A stretch of DNA of 64,000 nt, from contig CM066292.1 in assembly GCA_033816765.1 (NCBI GenBank), forward strand, positions 4,588,001 through 4,652,000. The letters run 5' to 3'. Shown one piece after another: positions 42,611 through 54,606 of this stretch. The notes beneath the pieces are model-generated. The model was not told the DNA's origin, made no database searches, and was given only the letters and a program-made list of their open reading frames with translations. How positions within the stretch are numbered: the first letter of the stretch is position 1; each line of letters starts with the position of its first letter. The translations under genes and the position numbers were made by a program. This DNA comes from Nothopassalora personata. Taxonomy: Eukaryota; Ascomycota; Dothideomycetes; Mycosphaerellales; Mycosphaerellaceae.

Positions 42611-45502
42611 CTAAAGAGCCAGGGGACTTTTCGGCCTCCCGTTAGGCCCCAGGCAAGGCCCTTGTGGCCAGTTTGGTGGCCTTTTCGGCCTCTTCTTTCG
42701 TTTCTTCTCAGATGATGAAGGCTGACTCTCTTGTATTGGCCTCTGTACGTCTGGTGAGCTATCGCCGCCAGCACGTTCATCCTCAAAGTCACCGTGAGAA
42801 GTCCTTGGTGATGGAGGCTCAACAACCACATCCAGCCCATTCCTGCTATGTGGTCGACTGGCCTCAGAATCGGTCAAGTTGGTCGGTCCAGTGGTCGGTT
42901 CTGTACTCGCTCGCCATAGCTTGCGCCTGAACAGGCTCACTGGGCTGCGGCTGTCTGGAGATGGACTGTTAGGTGGCGAGTCCCAGCCTGCTCGTAGCGC
43001 CGCAGTGGAGCGATTCATCATCGACTGCATGAGCGGCATTTCGAGATTGTTGCCGTTGCGGCCGAACAGTACGAGGACTAAGCATAACAGCAGCAGGCTG
43101 GACTGAACGATGCCCATACGCTTTTGCCACACCAGCTCGTCGGCCACCATCTTTAGACGCGAGCTCAACGCTAGCATCTCGCGTTGATATGTCTCCCGCT
43201 GACCTTCTAATTCAAGAACAGTACTTTGCCAGAGCTGGTCGTATGCTTGCCGGAAGCCATGCAACTCTGCCATGACTGTCTCGTTTAGTTGAGACAAGAA
43301 TTTAGTGGTAGTGCCTACTTGTCGCTTCTCAACCTTGCTGAAGGCATCGCGCAAAATGCGTGACTGCTCTTCGATGTATTGTAGGCTCAGTGTGCTGTTG
43401 GCTTCCAGCTGATTCAGTCGCTTGTTGAACGACTTGAAGAACGACTCTTGGCTCGAAGGCTGTGGCGGCTTCTCGCTGTAAGTACTCGAAGCCACTGCAC
43501 GCGTTGCATTTGTCGCTGATATGACTTGGCTGGAGGCTAAAGTAGATGTGCTGTTCTTTGAGTCAACTAATGATTCAGATGAGGCAGAAGCCGTGACATT
43601 GTTCGGCGCGGCTGTTTCTGGCACCGTGGAGTTGGCAGGTATCGATGTCGTTGAAGAGCTCGCGGTATCCTGTGATGTAGACGAATTTTGAGTTGTAGAC
43701 GATGCACGGCCCGATGCACTAATGGCGGTTGATTCCGACGTACCGGACGTGCTATTGACCACTTCATTGGCATCGGAAGAGATAGGTGCTTCTGCCACAG
43801 TAATCGCCGCTAGAACTGGTTTCTCCGGCGGTTGACTATCAGCTTCTGTGAGGCCAGACGTGATACCGGTCTCTGTGATTGCTCCCGCTCCCGAGCTTGA
43901 GGCAGGACTCTCACAGGTCACGTTGACATTTGCTGGCTGGTAAACTCCAACCTGCATCGTCCCAGTCTCATTGACATGATTAGTGGAGTTGTGAACATAG
44001 TCACCAGCCCAAACATGTTCACTAGCAACAGCCTCTTTGATATAAGTCTGCTGCTGTGACTCTTCTACCGAAGCGCTAGGACTGACTGCCGCGGTGCTTG
44101 ATGTGGCTTCCACCGTCGAAGCATCACTAGATGCTGCAGGCTCCTGTGCGATTGGGGCAATCGGCACCACTTCTGGCTCCAGCGCGCCTTCATCTTCATC
44201 GTCACCTCTAGCCAGATCTTCCTGATGCTTGTAATCCTCAATCATGGTTGTACCATGCACTCGGAGAAGGCTGATGGGGCAGAAGTGTTCGGTACCATAC
44301 TGTGACAAGAACTCTATCCGGAGATACTTGGCCCAGATCAAAGGATTCTCAACCAGAAATGCCTGGATCTCACGCGTGTTCCTTGCCTCAAACGTGCCAA
44401 GCTCCTTCCACTTCTCCATCTTGACAGGGTAACGATCCGACACAGACACGCGAAAATGCCTGAACGTCGAGCTGAAGAACTCATAGTTGGCCAGCACAAT
44501 AGTATCCACCTGAATGTCGTCACAGAGCTCCACAATAAAGAACTTGTTGGCGGCAGAGCAGGTGTTCAGCGCGTAGCTGTCCTTGTTCTCAACCAAGACG
44601 GATGAAGCAGACTTCAACTCCTTGTTGGACTTCAAAACAGTCGCCGAACAGTCGAAGGAGGCATAGTTCGTGCGCTCTTTACAGGTCTTGCCAGCATCCT
44701 TGGAACGATGAACGGTACTTCCGCCCTGTTGGACGTCAATGGTAGGTACTGCAGACGAAGAAGTCCCACCTCGAGGATCCTCCGGAACAGGAGGCTGAGC
44801 AGCTCCACCAAAGCCTGTGAAGTCCAGGTCGATCTCGCTTTCTTCCCCTAGCGTATCCAGGGCATTATTGATGCCTGGTCGGAGACGATTGGGGTTGACT
44901 GGCTGGCCTCGCCCGATGTTGTCGGGTGACTGACCCAGCTTCTCCAGATTCTGCTTCTTCCAGTCCTCGAAAGACAGAAAGTTGGCATTGTCCAGAGGCG
45001 ACTCGCTTTCTTCGTCCGATGGGGGCTCCCTGACAGCCGTGATCGTGCTTGTTGCCACCTCTGATATTGTAGAAGGTGTAAGCAAGCTGTGTTGATTTGG
45101 GTCTGCAGTGGCCGGATTGCTAGCCTCGTTTGCCTCAGATCCAGTCCATGGCGCCACAGTCGTAGTGTCGATGACCTCCATCACCGTCGTGGTACTCGTC
45201 AGCGTCGTGGAAACTTCCGTCGCATTTGCCTCATGTGCCCTCGTTGCATTCTGAGGCACTCGATCGGTTCGGAGGCACTGCCGTGGGAGGGTGTGTGTGA
45301 TATAATTTGCTGTCCGACACGGACTTGTTGCGTTGCCGGAACTCAAGAGCAGTCCAGCACTGCTGAGAGATGTCCCCAAGGATGATATTGCGCTTGATAT
45401 CGGCACCGCGCCGGTGGATGTGGTCGTCGTATTACTCCCAGTTGTGCCGATAGCGCCACGGACCCACAGGAAGACGACAACATCGCGCACCAACCTATAC
45501 AT
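42611..45502 (-). CDS. SLP1: SUN-domain ER membrane protein, Slp1/osteopotentia type
   Basis: A single-exon protein of 963 residues. An N-terminal hydrophobic leader (MYRLVRDVVVFLWVRGAIG) is followed by a Ser/Thr-rich lumenal region with many N-x-S/T sites. The SUN-like domain spans about 275-420: NYASFDCSATVLKSNKELK, SSVLVENKDSYALNTC, FFIVELCDDIQVDTIVLANYEFFSS, WKELGTFEARN, WAKYLRIEFLSQYG and EHFCPISLLRVHG. This is the Slp1 subtype rather than the nuclear-envelope Mps3/Sad1 type. A second long Ser/Thr region leads to a coiled coil (about 690-790). One transmembrane helix lies at about 797-816 (QSSLLLLCLVLVLFG), followed by a basic cytosolic tail (EKKRKKRPKRPP). Yeast Slp1 works with Emp65 to protect soluble proteins during ER folding. 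Confidence 0.92.
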   Translation of the reverse strand: MYRLVRDVVVFLWVRGAIGTTGSNTTTTSTGAVPISSAISSLGTSLSSAGLLLSSGNATSPCRTANYITHTLPRQCLRTDRVPQNATRAHEANATEVSTTLTSTTTVMEVIDTTTVAPWTGSEANEASNPATADPNQHSLLTPSTISEVATSTITAVREPPSDEESESPLDNANFLSFEDWKKQNLEKLGQSPDNIGRGQPVNPNRLRPGINNALDTLGEESEIDLDFTGFGGAAQPPVPEDPRGGTSSSAVPTIDVQQGGSTVHRSKDAGKTCKERTNYASFDCSATVLKSNKELKSASSVLVENKDSYALNTCSAANKFFIVELCDDIQVDTIVLANYEFFSSTFRHFRVSVSDRYPVKMEKWKELGTFEARNTREIQAFLVENPLIWAKYLRIEFLSQYGTEHFCPISLLRVHGTTMIEDYKHQEDLARGDDEDEGALEPEVVPIAPIAQEPAASSDASTVEATSSTAAVSPSASVEESQQQTYIKEAVASEHVWAGDYVHNSTNHVNETGTMQVGVYQPANVNVTCESPASSSGAGAITETGITSGLTEADSQPPEKPVLAAITVAEAPISSDANEVVNSTSGTSESTAISASGRASSTTQNSSTSQDTASSSTTSIPANSTVPETAAPNNVTASASSESLVDSKNSTSTLASSQVISATNATRAVASSTYSEKPPQPSSQESFFKSFNKRLNQLEANSTLSLQYIEEQSRILRDAFSKVEKRQVGTTTKFLSQLNETVMAELHGFRQAYDQLWQSTVLELEGQRETYQREMLALSSRLKMVADELVWQKRMGIVQSSLLLLCLVLVLFGRNGNNLEMPLMQSMMNRSTAALRAGWDSPPNSPSPDSRSPVSLFRRKLWRASTEPTTGPTNLTDSEASRPHSRNGLDVVVEPPSPRTSHGDFEDERAGGDSSPDVQRPIQESQPSSSEKKRKKRPKRPPNWPQGPCLGPNGRPKSPLAL

Positions 45503-45676
45503 GTCGTTGCTGCATTGTAGTCCAGCCTATACGGTCAGAATTTGGGACAGGTCAGCTCGTAGTGGTGTGTGTTGTAAGGCACGCGACAGTGGCAGTTGAA
45601 CACTTTGCCTGAACCTGAATGGCAGCCACGCAAGGATCTCTCCGAGGTCATGCATGGATTTCCGACAAAAGATCAA

Positions 45677-45949
45677 TTAAGCGAGGGCTTGAAATAGTCC
45701 TCTGTGAGTGTAAATGTCCTCAAGAATGGTAAGCTTTGGCGTCGGAAGCTTTGATAGATCTGCGTGTGCAAGCAAGATGACCAAATCAGTTTCATGTGAA
45801 ACTGAGTATGACATGCTCGACCGCAGATCGCCTTCCAGTAGTTCTAGTCGGATCCCGGCAGTTTGGGTCGAGACCCTGATGGTGTTTCGGACGCCGCCCT
45901 GCGAGGAAGTTTGAGGCCTACCAGGGGTCTTGAAGCTGTCGGGATCCAT
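45677..45949 (-). CDS. Small open frame in the SLP1-MTO1 interval (doubtful)
   Basis: A 90-residue frame starting MDPDSFKTPGRPQTSSQGG and reading LELLEGDLRSSMSYSVS, LLAHADLSKLPTPKLTI. Composition is protein-like, without low complexity, but I recognise no family. Its start is 28 bp from the MTO1 start codon on the other strand, so it would need a shared promoter. It may be chance or an exon of an unplaced gene. Confidence 0.25.
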   Translation of the reverse strand: MDPDSFKTPGRPQTSSQGGVRNTIRVSTQTAGIRLELLEGDLRSSMSYSVSHETDLVILLAHADLSKLPTPKLTILEDIYTHRGLFQALA

Positions 45950-45977
45950 CACATGTCATGGACTCGTGTCCGCAACG

Positions 45978-48091
45978 ATGACATTGCTCTTCTCAGCTCG
46001 AGCGCGCATGCTCTGGGGTCATGCGCCTCGTGTCAGGTCGGCGACGGCGTTCAGGAGGACACTGGCCACAGTCGCCGACCTCCCCTCAAGGTAGAACCTC
46101 CCTCAGTCCACGATCAATCGGCATGCTAACCACGTGATAGACCTGCTGTAGAAGTTGTAGTCATAGGCGGCGGCCATGCAGGATGCGAAGCCTCAGCAGC
46201 CGCGGCGCGAACCGGCGCAAGAACGACCCTCGTAACGCCCTCGTTCGACAACCTGGGTGTATGCAGTTGCAATCCGTCATTCGGCGGCATTGGGAAGGGG
46301 ACGATGATGCGGGAGATTGATGCATTAGATGGACTGGTTGGGAGGATAACAGACAAAGCTGGAGTGCAGTTCAGGGTGCTGAACAAGAAGAAGGGACCAG
46401 CAGTATGGGGACCGCGAGCCCAGATCGATCGCGCGCTCTACAAAAAGCACATGCGAGAAGAGATGAAGACCTATCCTGGATTGTCTGTAAAGGAGGGGAA
46501 GGTCGCGGACATCATTGTTGATCGTTCACCCGATGCAGCAGCAGAGGGGAGGCATGGGAAGATCAAAGGCGTGCGTTTAGAGACAGGAGAAGTGATTGAT
46601 ACCAACAACGTCGTCATCACAACGGGAACGTTCCTTGGTGGCGAGATACACATTGGCCTTGAAGTGTTCCCATCTGGACGCATGGGAGAGGCCGCCACAT
46701 TTGGCCTGTCGAACTCGCTCAGAGAAGCTGGATTCAAGCTAGGGAGACTAAAGACTGGAACGCCACCACGACTCGACAAGAAGACCATCGATCTACCCAA
46801 GCTTGAACTACAACCGGGCGATGAACCTCCAACGCCCTTTTCATACCTCAACTCGCACGTATCAGTCGAAGATCAGCTCCCCTGCTGGAGCACACACACG
46901 AACGAAGCGTCCCACGAAATCATCCGCCAAAACCTAGACAAGAGTATTCACATCCGCGAAACCGTCAAAGGTCCCCGCTACTGCCCATCGCTCGAGAGCA
47001 AGGTCATTCGTTTCACCTCCAAGAACGCTCATCTCATTTGGCTCGAGCCCGAAGGCTTCGACAACGACGTGATCTATCCGAATGGGCTATCGATGACAGT
47101 GCCTGCCGAAGCCCAAGAAGCCATGCTCCGCACAGTGGTGGGCCTCGAAAACGTCAAAATGCTCCAACCCGGCTATGGAGTCGAATACGATTACGTCGAT
47201 CCGCGGAGTCTCCGAAGGACGCTAGAAACAAAAGATATTGGTGGTCTCTTCCTCGCGGGCCAAATCAACGGCACAACAGGGTACGAAGAAGCAGCAGCAC
47301 AAGGGATCGTCGCAGGTATCAACGCAGGTAATGCCGCTGTCGGGCGTGATCCATTCACAATGTCTCGCGCGGACGGCTATATCGGCATCATGATCGACGA
47401 CCTCGTGACGAAAGGCGTCAGTGAGCCATATAGAATATTCACAAGCAGGAGCGAATACCGCATGTCAGCACGCGCAGACAATGCAGACTTGAGGCTTACC
47501 GCGAAAGGGCGTGAAGCTGGAATCGTGGGCGACACTCGCTGGAGAGCTTTCAGCGATGAGAAAGCACAGATGGACGAACTGCGTTCCCTTCTTCAGGGGT
47601 GGAAACTCAGTTCGCAGGCTTGGATTGAGAATGGATTTCCAGTCCGCCGCGACGCTCATAAGCGCAGTGCTTTTGATCTGTTTCGGCATGCAAATGTTAC
47701 GACTACCTCGTTGCTTTCGCTCATTCCGGAGATATCACGGTATCCCGAGCACATTCGTGCGCGCGTGGATATCGATGGTGTGTACGCTCCTTACATCGTT
47801 CAGCAGGAAGCTGCTGCGGCTTCGTTTGCGAGGGATGAGAGTCTTTTGCTGCCACATGACCTCGATTATCAAGCTATTCATGGTTTGAGTTGGGAGGAGA
47901 AGAAAATTCTCGGCGAGACGAGGCCTGAGTCTGTAGGTCAAGCGCGAAGGGTTGAGGGCATCACGCCGTCGGGGGCGTTGACGCTTCTGGCGTATGTCAG
48001 GGGTACGTGGCGAAGGGAACAGAGGGGTAGGATGTTCAAGGAGGCGGTGGAGGCGCAGGTACCAGGCCGGGAGGTTGAGACAGTTGCATGA
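45978..48091 (+). CDS. MTO1: Mitochondrial tRNA uridine-5-carboxymethylaminomethyl synthase subunit (MnmG/GidA family)
   Basis: With Mss1 (MnmE) this FAD enzyme modifies the wobble uridine of mitochondrial tRNAs for Lys, Gln and Glu. Exon 45978-46090 encodes a mitochondrial presequence rich in Arg and lacking acidic residues ([19 protein letters not shown]...RRTLATV). A 50-bp intron (46091-46140, branch GCTAAC) follows, then exon 46141-48091; total 2,064 bp, 687 residues. The FAD-binding loop reads [22 protein letters not shown] at about 43-64, followed by [11 protein letters not shown]. Signatures [64 protein letters not shown] and [20 protein letters not shown] are all present, as is the C-terminal helical domain for MnmE contact. 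Length fits mitochondrial family members. Confidence 0.96.
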
Positions 48092-49846
48092 TGGACGCAA
48101 GCGGTCGCCAAGAGAAATTCCGGAATGTTTGGATGTGGTTCCGCATAGCGATGGCGTTGAAGGTTATACGAAAGTGCCACGAGGAAGTCAAAAGAAGCTG
48201 TATAGTGAAGTGTACAGTGCACGAGATTGGGTAACCGTGTAAGATACGCATACCGCTCCTCAATCAGCTCGATGTCAGCATCTCACCTGTCTCCGCCACT
48301 CTTCATTTGAAGGACTGGAGGAGGATTGCTAACAATTTCGGCGGTGATGGTACCGGTCTGGGCTGACATGGGCCACGCAATTTCAGCTCACTCTGACCAC
48401 ACTGCTGGTAGACCATGTGATATGCTCGCGCGGCTAAATGTGGAGCTCCAGTCACGATGGCGTTGGCTCGCCTCCACTGGTGCGGTTCAAGATGGCACCG
48501 TTGTGTGGTTTCAGAACCGCTGGTGAACTGCAAATCTGCAAGATCTAGATCTGCCGGACTGCGAGGTGAATGTCATTGAATAAATTTTGTGTTCTTGCTC
48601 TGCCGCATTCATTCATCATCGCATATCGCATCACGGCTGTGCTTTTCTGGGGCTTGTTTTTGACAGGTGCGATGACAAGTAGGAAGCTTAGGGCTGACAT
48701 GGTAGGCCCGCGAGTAGGTCGCTTAATGACATCTCTATACTGCACAATTAGAGACACGAGGTCTGCGGAAACTGGAGTCCCCAAGTTCCTTCCTGCTCCT
48801 GGAGGAACTTGGCTGTGGTTTGATTGTGGAGTGTTTGCCCTGGCAATTGGTGTGGAAATGCCCCGCCAGCGATGATCGATCAGCTTGTCACTTGAACGGC
48901 GAAACATTGTAAGTTTGTGATATGTGTGATGTTAGTTAGCAGCAAAGGATCGATGTAGTCTCAAGATCTAGATGACTCTGGCCACGATCTCGGTTGGTGC
49001 TCCGCGTGCGGATCTTGGCGAGCTTCGACGTGTGAGCGGGGCGGAGGGAGCAGGTGGTGCATAATCAGATCCGTGCAGCCCGTGCATTTGCAGGTGCAGT
49101 TTGACGATGGTATGATGCTTATGAGGAAGAGAGCCATACCAACGATGGTAGCAGGAAAGATCACAGCATGAAGGAAGTTCCTGCCGATTGTCCGTCACGC
49201 CGTCAGCTATTCGCCGGTCTGGGGCATGTCGCTAGGCTAGGATCTGGTCGTGATGCTGTGCCGCGCTGCCCAACGGCCAATGGCGTGTGTGGAGCGAAAG
49301 CTTGAAAAGCTTGCGCTTGGACTCCTCAAAAGTCCCCAAGTACTCCTCTCACGGCTCCATCAGGCTCGTGCTCATTGGCTGGCATGTACACCCTCGAAGA
49401 CGGCTTCTGTCATGCTGCTGATGTACCTGAGAAGTAGCTGCTGCAGGTCGCTGTTTCTGGGACCGCCAGGCCTTTGGACTGAAGCTCCCGTCCGGCTGCT
49501 GCAGAGATGCGAGATGCAGGTGTTGGAGGTAGCCTATTTGCTTGTACGTGCGCCAAGGTCCACTCGAACGGAGCGGTAGCATGGTACTCGGTGGTGTCTA
49601 CGCTGCGAGACAGCCGGCGGGAAGTGCGGTGGTCGAGTCTGAGCATGAGCAACATGCTCTCACCACTCTAATTATACCGCAGGCTGTCGCGGCCAATGCT
49701 TGGGAGAGCGTGACTACTACGGGCTCACGAAATGAGTGAGGCCAATGAGCGGCAGCTGCCGATCTGCAGGTGCGCCCAGTGGCCAGGCGATCACGCGCAT
49801 GGGCAGAATACAGAATAGCAGCAGCTGGGCAGTTGGCACTGTGCAC

Positions 49847-49887
<41 letters not shown>

Positions 49888-50945
49888 GGTCGCGTCATGG
49901 CTCCGTGCCCACAAAGCGGGTAGTACTTTTAGTATGCATTGTCGCACAGGCACGTGGCCACGGGCATCTCAACAAAGTGTCTGCAGCGTGAGACTCGTCG
50001 GGGCTGGGCAGCGGACGAGCGACGGTGTCAGCGCAGACAGCCTCAACGGTTTCGGAGCCTGGAGGCCTGCTGCTAGAGAGGGCGGGCGGCGCTTTTGGTC
50101 GCACAGGTGAAGCCAAGTCGAAGTGAAAGGCTCTGGCGTCATTTCTTCAGCATCGCCTCGTGACCTTCTTAGCATTAGTGGAGCCCATGAACTCCACTAA
50201 GTGGTATTTGCCCATTTTGATTGTTCGACCGTGCTGGAGCTGAACTGACCTCGCCCTGCCCTCTACACACCCAAACCCAGTGGTGTCGTGCATCGTGCTC
50301 TGCGAACTTCACGTCCAAAGCCACACCTTCACCACCGTGTGCGGCTCCCACTCTCCAACCAAACAAGAGGGGTTCCCACGCACTGGCCGCGCGAGTCACT
50401 TGCTTTCCTCACACGCACGCTTCACTGCAGCTTTCACTCGAGCTCGCCTATATCTGGTGCTCCAATCCTCTTTCACACCTCACCTGGTCACCACCGGGTC
50501 AACCACCACCACCACCACTCTTCTGGCCCACCACCTGGACCGGAAACGCCAATACCAACTACTGCTGACTGGACGACGACTGCCACTGCCGCCGCTGCTG
50601 TCACAGGACCACGTCCGGCTTCGAAACCGGCCATAGCTGACTCGTGCTTTCCAAGCGTTCAGCAGCGCTGTAGTGACTACCCGGACCTCACACGTCCTCG
50701 CTCCAGCTCCCGCTCCAGCTCCTTCAGGCGCGCCCACGCAACCTTCACCGCGCCGCAAGTGCAGCAGCGCGCACCACCCCTCATCCGCTCCGCAGCCACC
50801 ACCACTTCCGCGCGGTCCACCTCACACCCACCACCACGGCGACACCCAAGTCTCTGCACCAACTCCTCAATCGAAGTCCTCCGTACTCGCGATAGCAGAC
50901 CCGCCACGCCCACGCGCGTGACCACACCTACAGATTAGCGAAAAC
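48092..50945. other. Intergenic region, no gene recognised; GSK3 promoter and leader
   Basis: About 2.85 kb with only short frames. It contains a GAGCACT heptamer repeat (49848-49887). The last 650 bp are C-rich with CACCA and CTC tracts, as in long fungal 5' leaders, and hold a 216-codon low-complexity frame (50288-50938) that I do not accept as a gene. Confidence 0.45.
49848..49887. repeat. GAGCACT heptamer tandem repeat
   Basis: About 5.7 copies of the 7-bp unit GAGCACT in direct tandem. Confidence 0.9.
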
Positions 50946-52467
50946 ATGTCCAACCAACGTCCTTCGGCTTTCAGCAGCCTGAGAATGGGTGGTAGGTGCG
51001 ATGGGGCTCCGCGCGAGGCATTGGCTAACAAGATACTGCAGAGGTGATTCGCGAGAAAGTGCAAGACGGCCTCACGGGCGAGACCAAAGAGATGCAGTAC
51101 ACCCAGTGCAAGATTGTGGGCAATGGCAGCTTCGGCGTGGTCTTCCAAACCAAGCTCTCACCCTCAGGTGAAGATGCGGCCATCAAGCGCGTGCTTCAAG
51201 ACAAGCGCTTCAAGGTAAGTTGGCGCAGTCGTCCTGATAGCTCCCACTGTCAGAGCCGCTTGTGTTGACATTCAAACAGAATCGAGAGCTGCAGATCATG
51301 CGCATCGTCCGTCACCCCAACATCGTCGAACTCAAGGCGTTCTACTACTCCAATGGAGACAGGGTCCGAGAAACCGATCACAAAATGGGAGTGCAAACAG
51401 CTCTAATGGCCGTGCAGAAAGATGAAGTTTACCTCAACCTCGTACTCGAGTACGTCCCCGAGACAGTCTACCGGGCATCGAGGCACTTCAACAAGCTCAA
51501 GACAACCATGCCAATCCTCGAAGTGAAGCTCTACATCTACCAGCTCTTCCGCTCGCTCGCCTACATTCACTCCCAGGGCATCTGCCACCGCGACATCAAG
51601 CCACAGAACCTTCTCCTGGACCCGGCCTCCGGCATCCTCAAACTGTGCGATTTTGGAAGCGCGAAGATCTTGGTTGAGAACGAGCCAAATGTTTCCTACA
51701 TCTGCTCGCGTTACTACCGTGCACCGGAGCTCATCTTCGGTGCTACTAACTATACCACCAAGATCGGTATGTATACCCAACGCAGGTATCAACGTTGTAG
51801 TTGGGCAGCAACTGACTTTCCGAAGATGTCTGGTCCACAGGTTGCGTCATGGCAGAGCTCATGCTCGGTCAACCACTCTTCCCAGGAGAGTCTGGCATCG
51901 ACCAGCTCGTGGAGATAATCAAGGTGCTTGGCACGCCGACTCGCGATCAAATCCGCACCATGAACCCAAACTACATGGAGCACAAGTTTCCACAGATCAA
52001 GCCTCATCCGTTCAGCAAGGTAATGCCTGCAATTATCCACCAAGAAGGAGAATTGGAACTGACAATGTCGCAGGTGTTCCGTAAGGCCGACCCAAACGCG
52101 ATCGACTTGATTTCGAAACTGCTCGAGTACACGCCGACGCAGCGCCTGTCGGCAATTGACGCCATGGTACACCCGTTCTTCGACGAGCTCAGAGACCCAG
52201 CCACGAAGCTGCCGGACTCGCGCCACTCCAGCGGAGCAAATAAGGATCTGCCAAATCTCTTCGACTTCTCTCACCACGGTACGTTTCACGATTTTTAGCT
52301 TCATACCTTACATAAGCTAATTTGGGTTTGCAGAGTTGTCAATTCGCCCTGATTTGAACGAGAAATTGGTACCAGCGCACATGAAGTCGACTCTGACCGC
52401 CAAGGGTCTGGACATTGACAATCTGACACCTCTCACCAAGGATCAGATGATGGCTCGTCTGGACTGA
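50946..52467 (+). CDS. GSK3: Glycogen synthase kinase 3 (GSK-3/Skp1-type protein kinase)
   Basis: Constitutively active Ser/Thr kinase controlling stress response, development and, in pathogenic fungi, virulence. Six exons fit: 50946-50991, 51042-51214, 51280-51766, 51826-52019, 52074-52278 and 52334-52467 (1,239 bp, 412 residues), with introns of 50-65 bp. Kinase motifs are intact: glycine loop [10 protein letters not shown] (residues 41-50), VAIK-type lysine in [20 protein letters not shown], catalytic [12 protein letters not shown], metal-binding LCDFGSAK, and the GSK-3 activation segment [21 protein letters not shown] with its regulatory tyrosine. [18 protein letters not shown] and [10 protein letters not shown] follow. 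The extreme N-terminus [15 protein letters not shown] and the C-terminal extension [14 protein letters not shown] agree with filamentous ascomycete orthologues. Confidence 0.97.
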
Positions 52468-53851
52468 GGTTGAGGTCATCCAACTTCTTTACACCAGAAC
52501 GAGCATGAGCTTTCGATCATGAAGTCACGCAGCGATGCATTTTCACAATTGTCACGGACGGCGTTCGCGGCGCTGGCGTCACGGCGTACCTCGGGGTAAC
52601 GAAAGGGAACCATACACTTCACGGTGTGACTCTTTCCACCACTCACCAAGGAGTTGTTTGTGGACATTGCATTGGTCCAACTAAAAAAGGCTAGTGATCT
52701 CCTCGACTACGAACATCTTGCGTTGCTTGCAAGATAAGCTGCTATGGCCCTGGGTGCTCTGAACGACGTGGTGCTGCTTCTTCTTCTCAGTAGATGTTTT
52801 CTTGGGCCCCGGGAGGTTCTGAAGCGGATATGGGCCCTAGGTGTGTGCTTTGCGTGCGGAAATTGCTTTCTTGTTCTTGCGATACTCACCATGGGCGCGA
52901 AACATCGGGAATGGAAAGGAATCGGCGAAGCGAATGCAAATGGGTCAAAAGAATGGGAAGCAAAGCACAAAACACATCAAAATTTGGCTGCTGATATGCT
53001 GGAGGCTGGTTCTTGCGTGAGGAAGAGATGGTTGGGTGATCGTGCGTCGACCTTCTTCTCCCCTTCCAAACGGTAGCATAAGAGGAGCAGGGCTGGGCCT
53101 TCGTTCAAAGAATTGCTGGGTGTGCCCCCCTTGAGCGATTCTCTGCGAGGGCTAGGCTATGAGCATTTGCAATGAAATCGACCATGAATTGGTCTTTTGG
53201 AATAGCTTCTTTCTCCCTACCGGCGTCTTTCCCGTGAGCTCTCCCGATTCTTATCCATTCCTCCGAGTGCCATCCTTGGACGATGCCAACGCGCAGCGGA
53301 CCACGATCTTGCAGAAACGTTCAAGTGACGCTGAAGTCTTCAATGGCCAATCATGATGCGCCCTATCGATCGCCGCGCCGAGCTTGGGGTTCGGAGGAGG
53401 GGGGGGGGGGGGACGCGTTTGAGCTGTGCTATAAAGGGACATGGACCGGGAAGAGGGTGACGCAATGCCTATATAGGTGCATTCGGTTCTTCAGGCCACA
53501 CGGAATTAGCGTAGATTGAGTGAGGTGCCGAAACCACTGCTGATGGACGTGGAGCGGTGTGGATACGATGAACAGCTTGGAGTCTTGAGCATTCTGAGCC
53601 CACGATCACCCGAGACAACATGTAATAATTAACGGGTGAGTCCTTGAGGCCAGGCGTCCTGCATTGTTGTTGCTGCTCAGCCGATAGCCGGCACAGTTTT
53701 CCAAAGCCACAGGATGAAGTTCTTCTTTTCTATGAGGCATTCGTCCAATCTGACTCCTCTCTAAGCCCAGCCCTGAAATTTCCAACAAAGAGATATCGGT
53801 TTCTGAGTTTTTGGCACGTCGGCGCTGAAACTATTTGAACATGATTCCGAG
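52468..53851. other. Intergenic, no gene recognised
   Basis: Short frames on both strands. A 110-codon plus-strand frame at 52744-53076 and basic minus-strand frames opposite it lack recognisable motifs. A run of about 13 G lies near 53399-53412, followed by a GCTATAAAGG box near 53429. Confidence 0.4.
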
Positions 53852-54606
53852 TTACTCGTGCAACACCCACTTCAGTGGACTCGCCACGAAGCTATACGTC
53901 CCGCCCATCTCCTGCCCTGTCTCCTTGAAGATCTTCGCGGCTTCGACCGGTGCGATGGACTCTCCCGCTAAGGATATCGCCTGGCTCGCGTACTCTGGAG
54001 AGAAAGCATCGAGGAAAGGCTCGGCGGCGACTCTGCCTGAATCCGTGATACTGATGAGCTGAAGTTTCGTGCTGGGTCATTCAGACGCCACATCCCCGTG
54101 AAGGCCCGGTCGAGAATGGTATTGCTGAGGTTCTCGTGGAATGGCGGCGGGGCGGAGGAGAGTATAAGTCAGGCCTTTGCGGGCTTTGGATTTGGCGATG
54201 ATGTCCTGTTCCCCGTGGAACTTGCTGGCGAGGTGAGGGACTGGAGTGGGGTCGGTATTGGTGTTTGCGCCGCGGTGCATGGCTGTGAAGACGATGTGCT
54301 TGATGCCTGCATCGATGGCGGCGGCGATCATGACTTTGCCTTCTTGTTCTTCGGTTTGGCGTTAAGGGGCATTATGACCGAGAAGAGGTCCCATGGGGTT
54401 TCGGTTTTTTCAAGGTTGCTGACGGGATCGTCGAAGTTGCCTTGGATTACGTGGATGTTGATTCGCGCTGCGCTCCCTGATGTCTTGTTGAGTGTGATGG
54501 CGTAAATTTTCAATGGCTGTGAGGTTTTGGCGAGGAGTACTGCTATCAGAGCGCCGCCTTGTTTGCCGGTCGCGCCCGTTACTACGAGCTTGCGTGTTGT
54601 TGCCAT
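53852..54606 (-). pseudogene. NmrA-like NAD(P)-binding protein, three frame breaks
   Basis: Starts MATTRKLVVTGATGKQGGALI, the NmrA-type Rossmann loop (TGATGKQGG), and keeps family text to the end but only by changing frame three times. Break 1, near 54354-54360, lies between FSVIMPLNA and TEEQEGKVMIAAAIDAGIKH. Break 2, near 54139-54143, lies between LTYTLLRPAA and FHENLSNTILDRAFTGMWRL. Break 3, near 54064-54067, lies before QLISITDSGRVAAEPFLDAF. Two breaks look like loss of one A from an A run and one like a gained base. The last frame stops at 53852-53854 after WVLHE. NmrA-like proteins sense NAD(P) redox state or act in secondary metabolism. Sequencing error at homopolymers is possible, but neighbouring genes are intact. 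Confidence 0.8.

Noticed and set aside
50288..50938. 216-codon plus-strand frame before GSK3
   Set aside because: Pro/Thr/Ser/His low-complexity translation of a C-rich leader, no domain, and it abuts the GSK3 start.
52707..53076. Basic minus-strand frame and hydrophobic plus-strand frame
   Set aside because: I considered small ribosomal proteins (eL29, eL39, eL41, eS30) for the basic frame, but none matches. The opposite frame looks hydrophobic only in one short stretch.
53395..53412. Poly-G run as a regulatory or quadruplex element
   Set aside because: A single homopolymer of about 13 G without further G-tracts at regular spacing; most likely a simple slippage tract.
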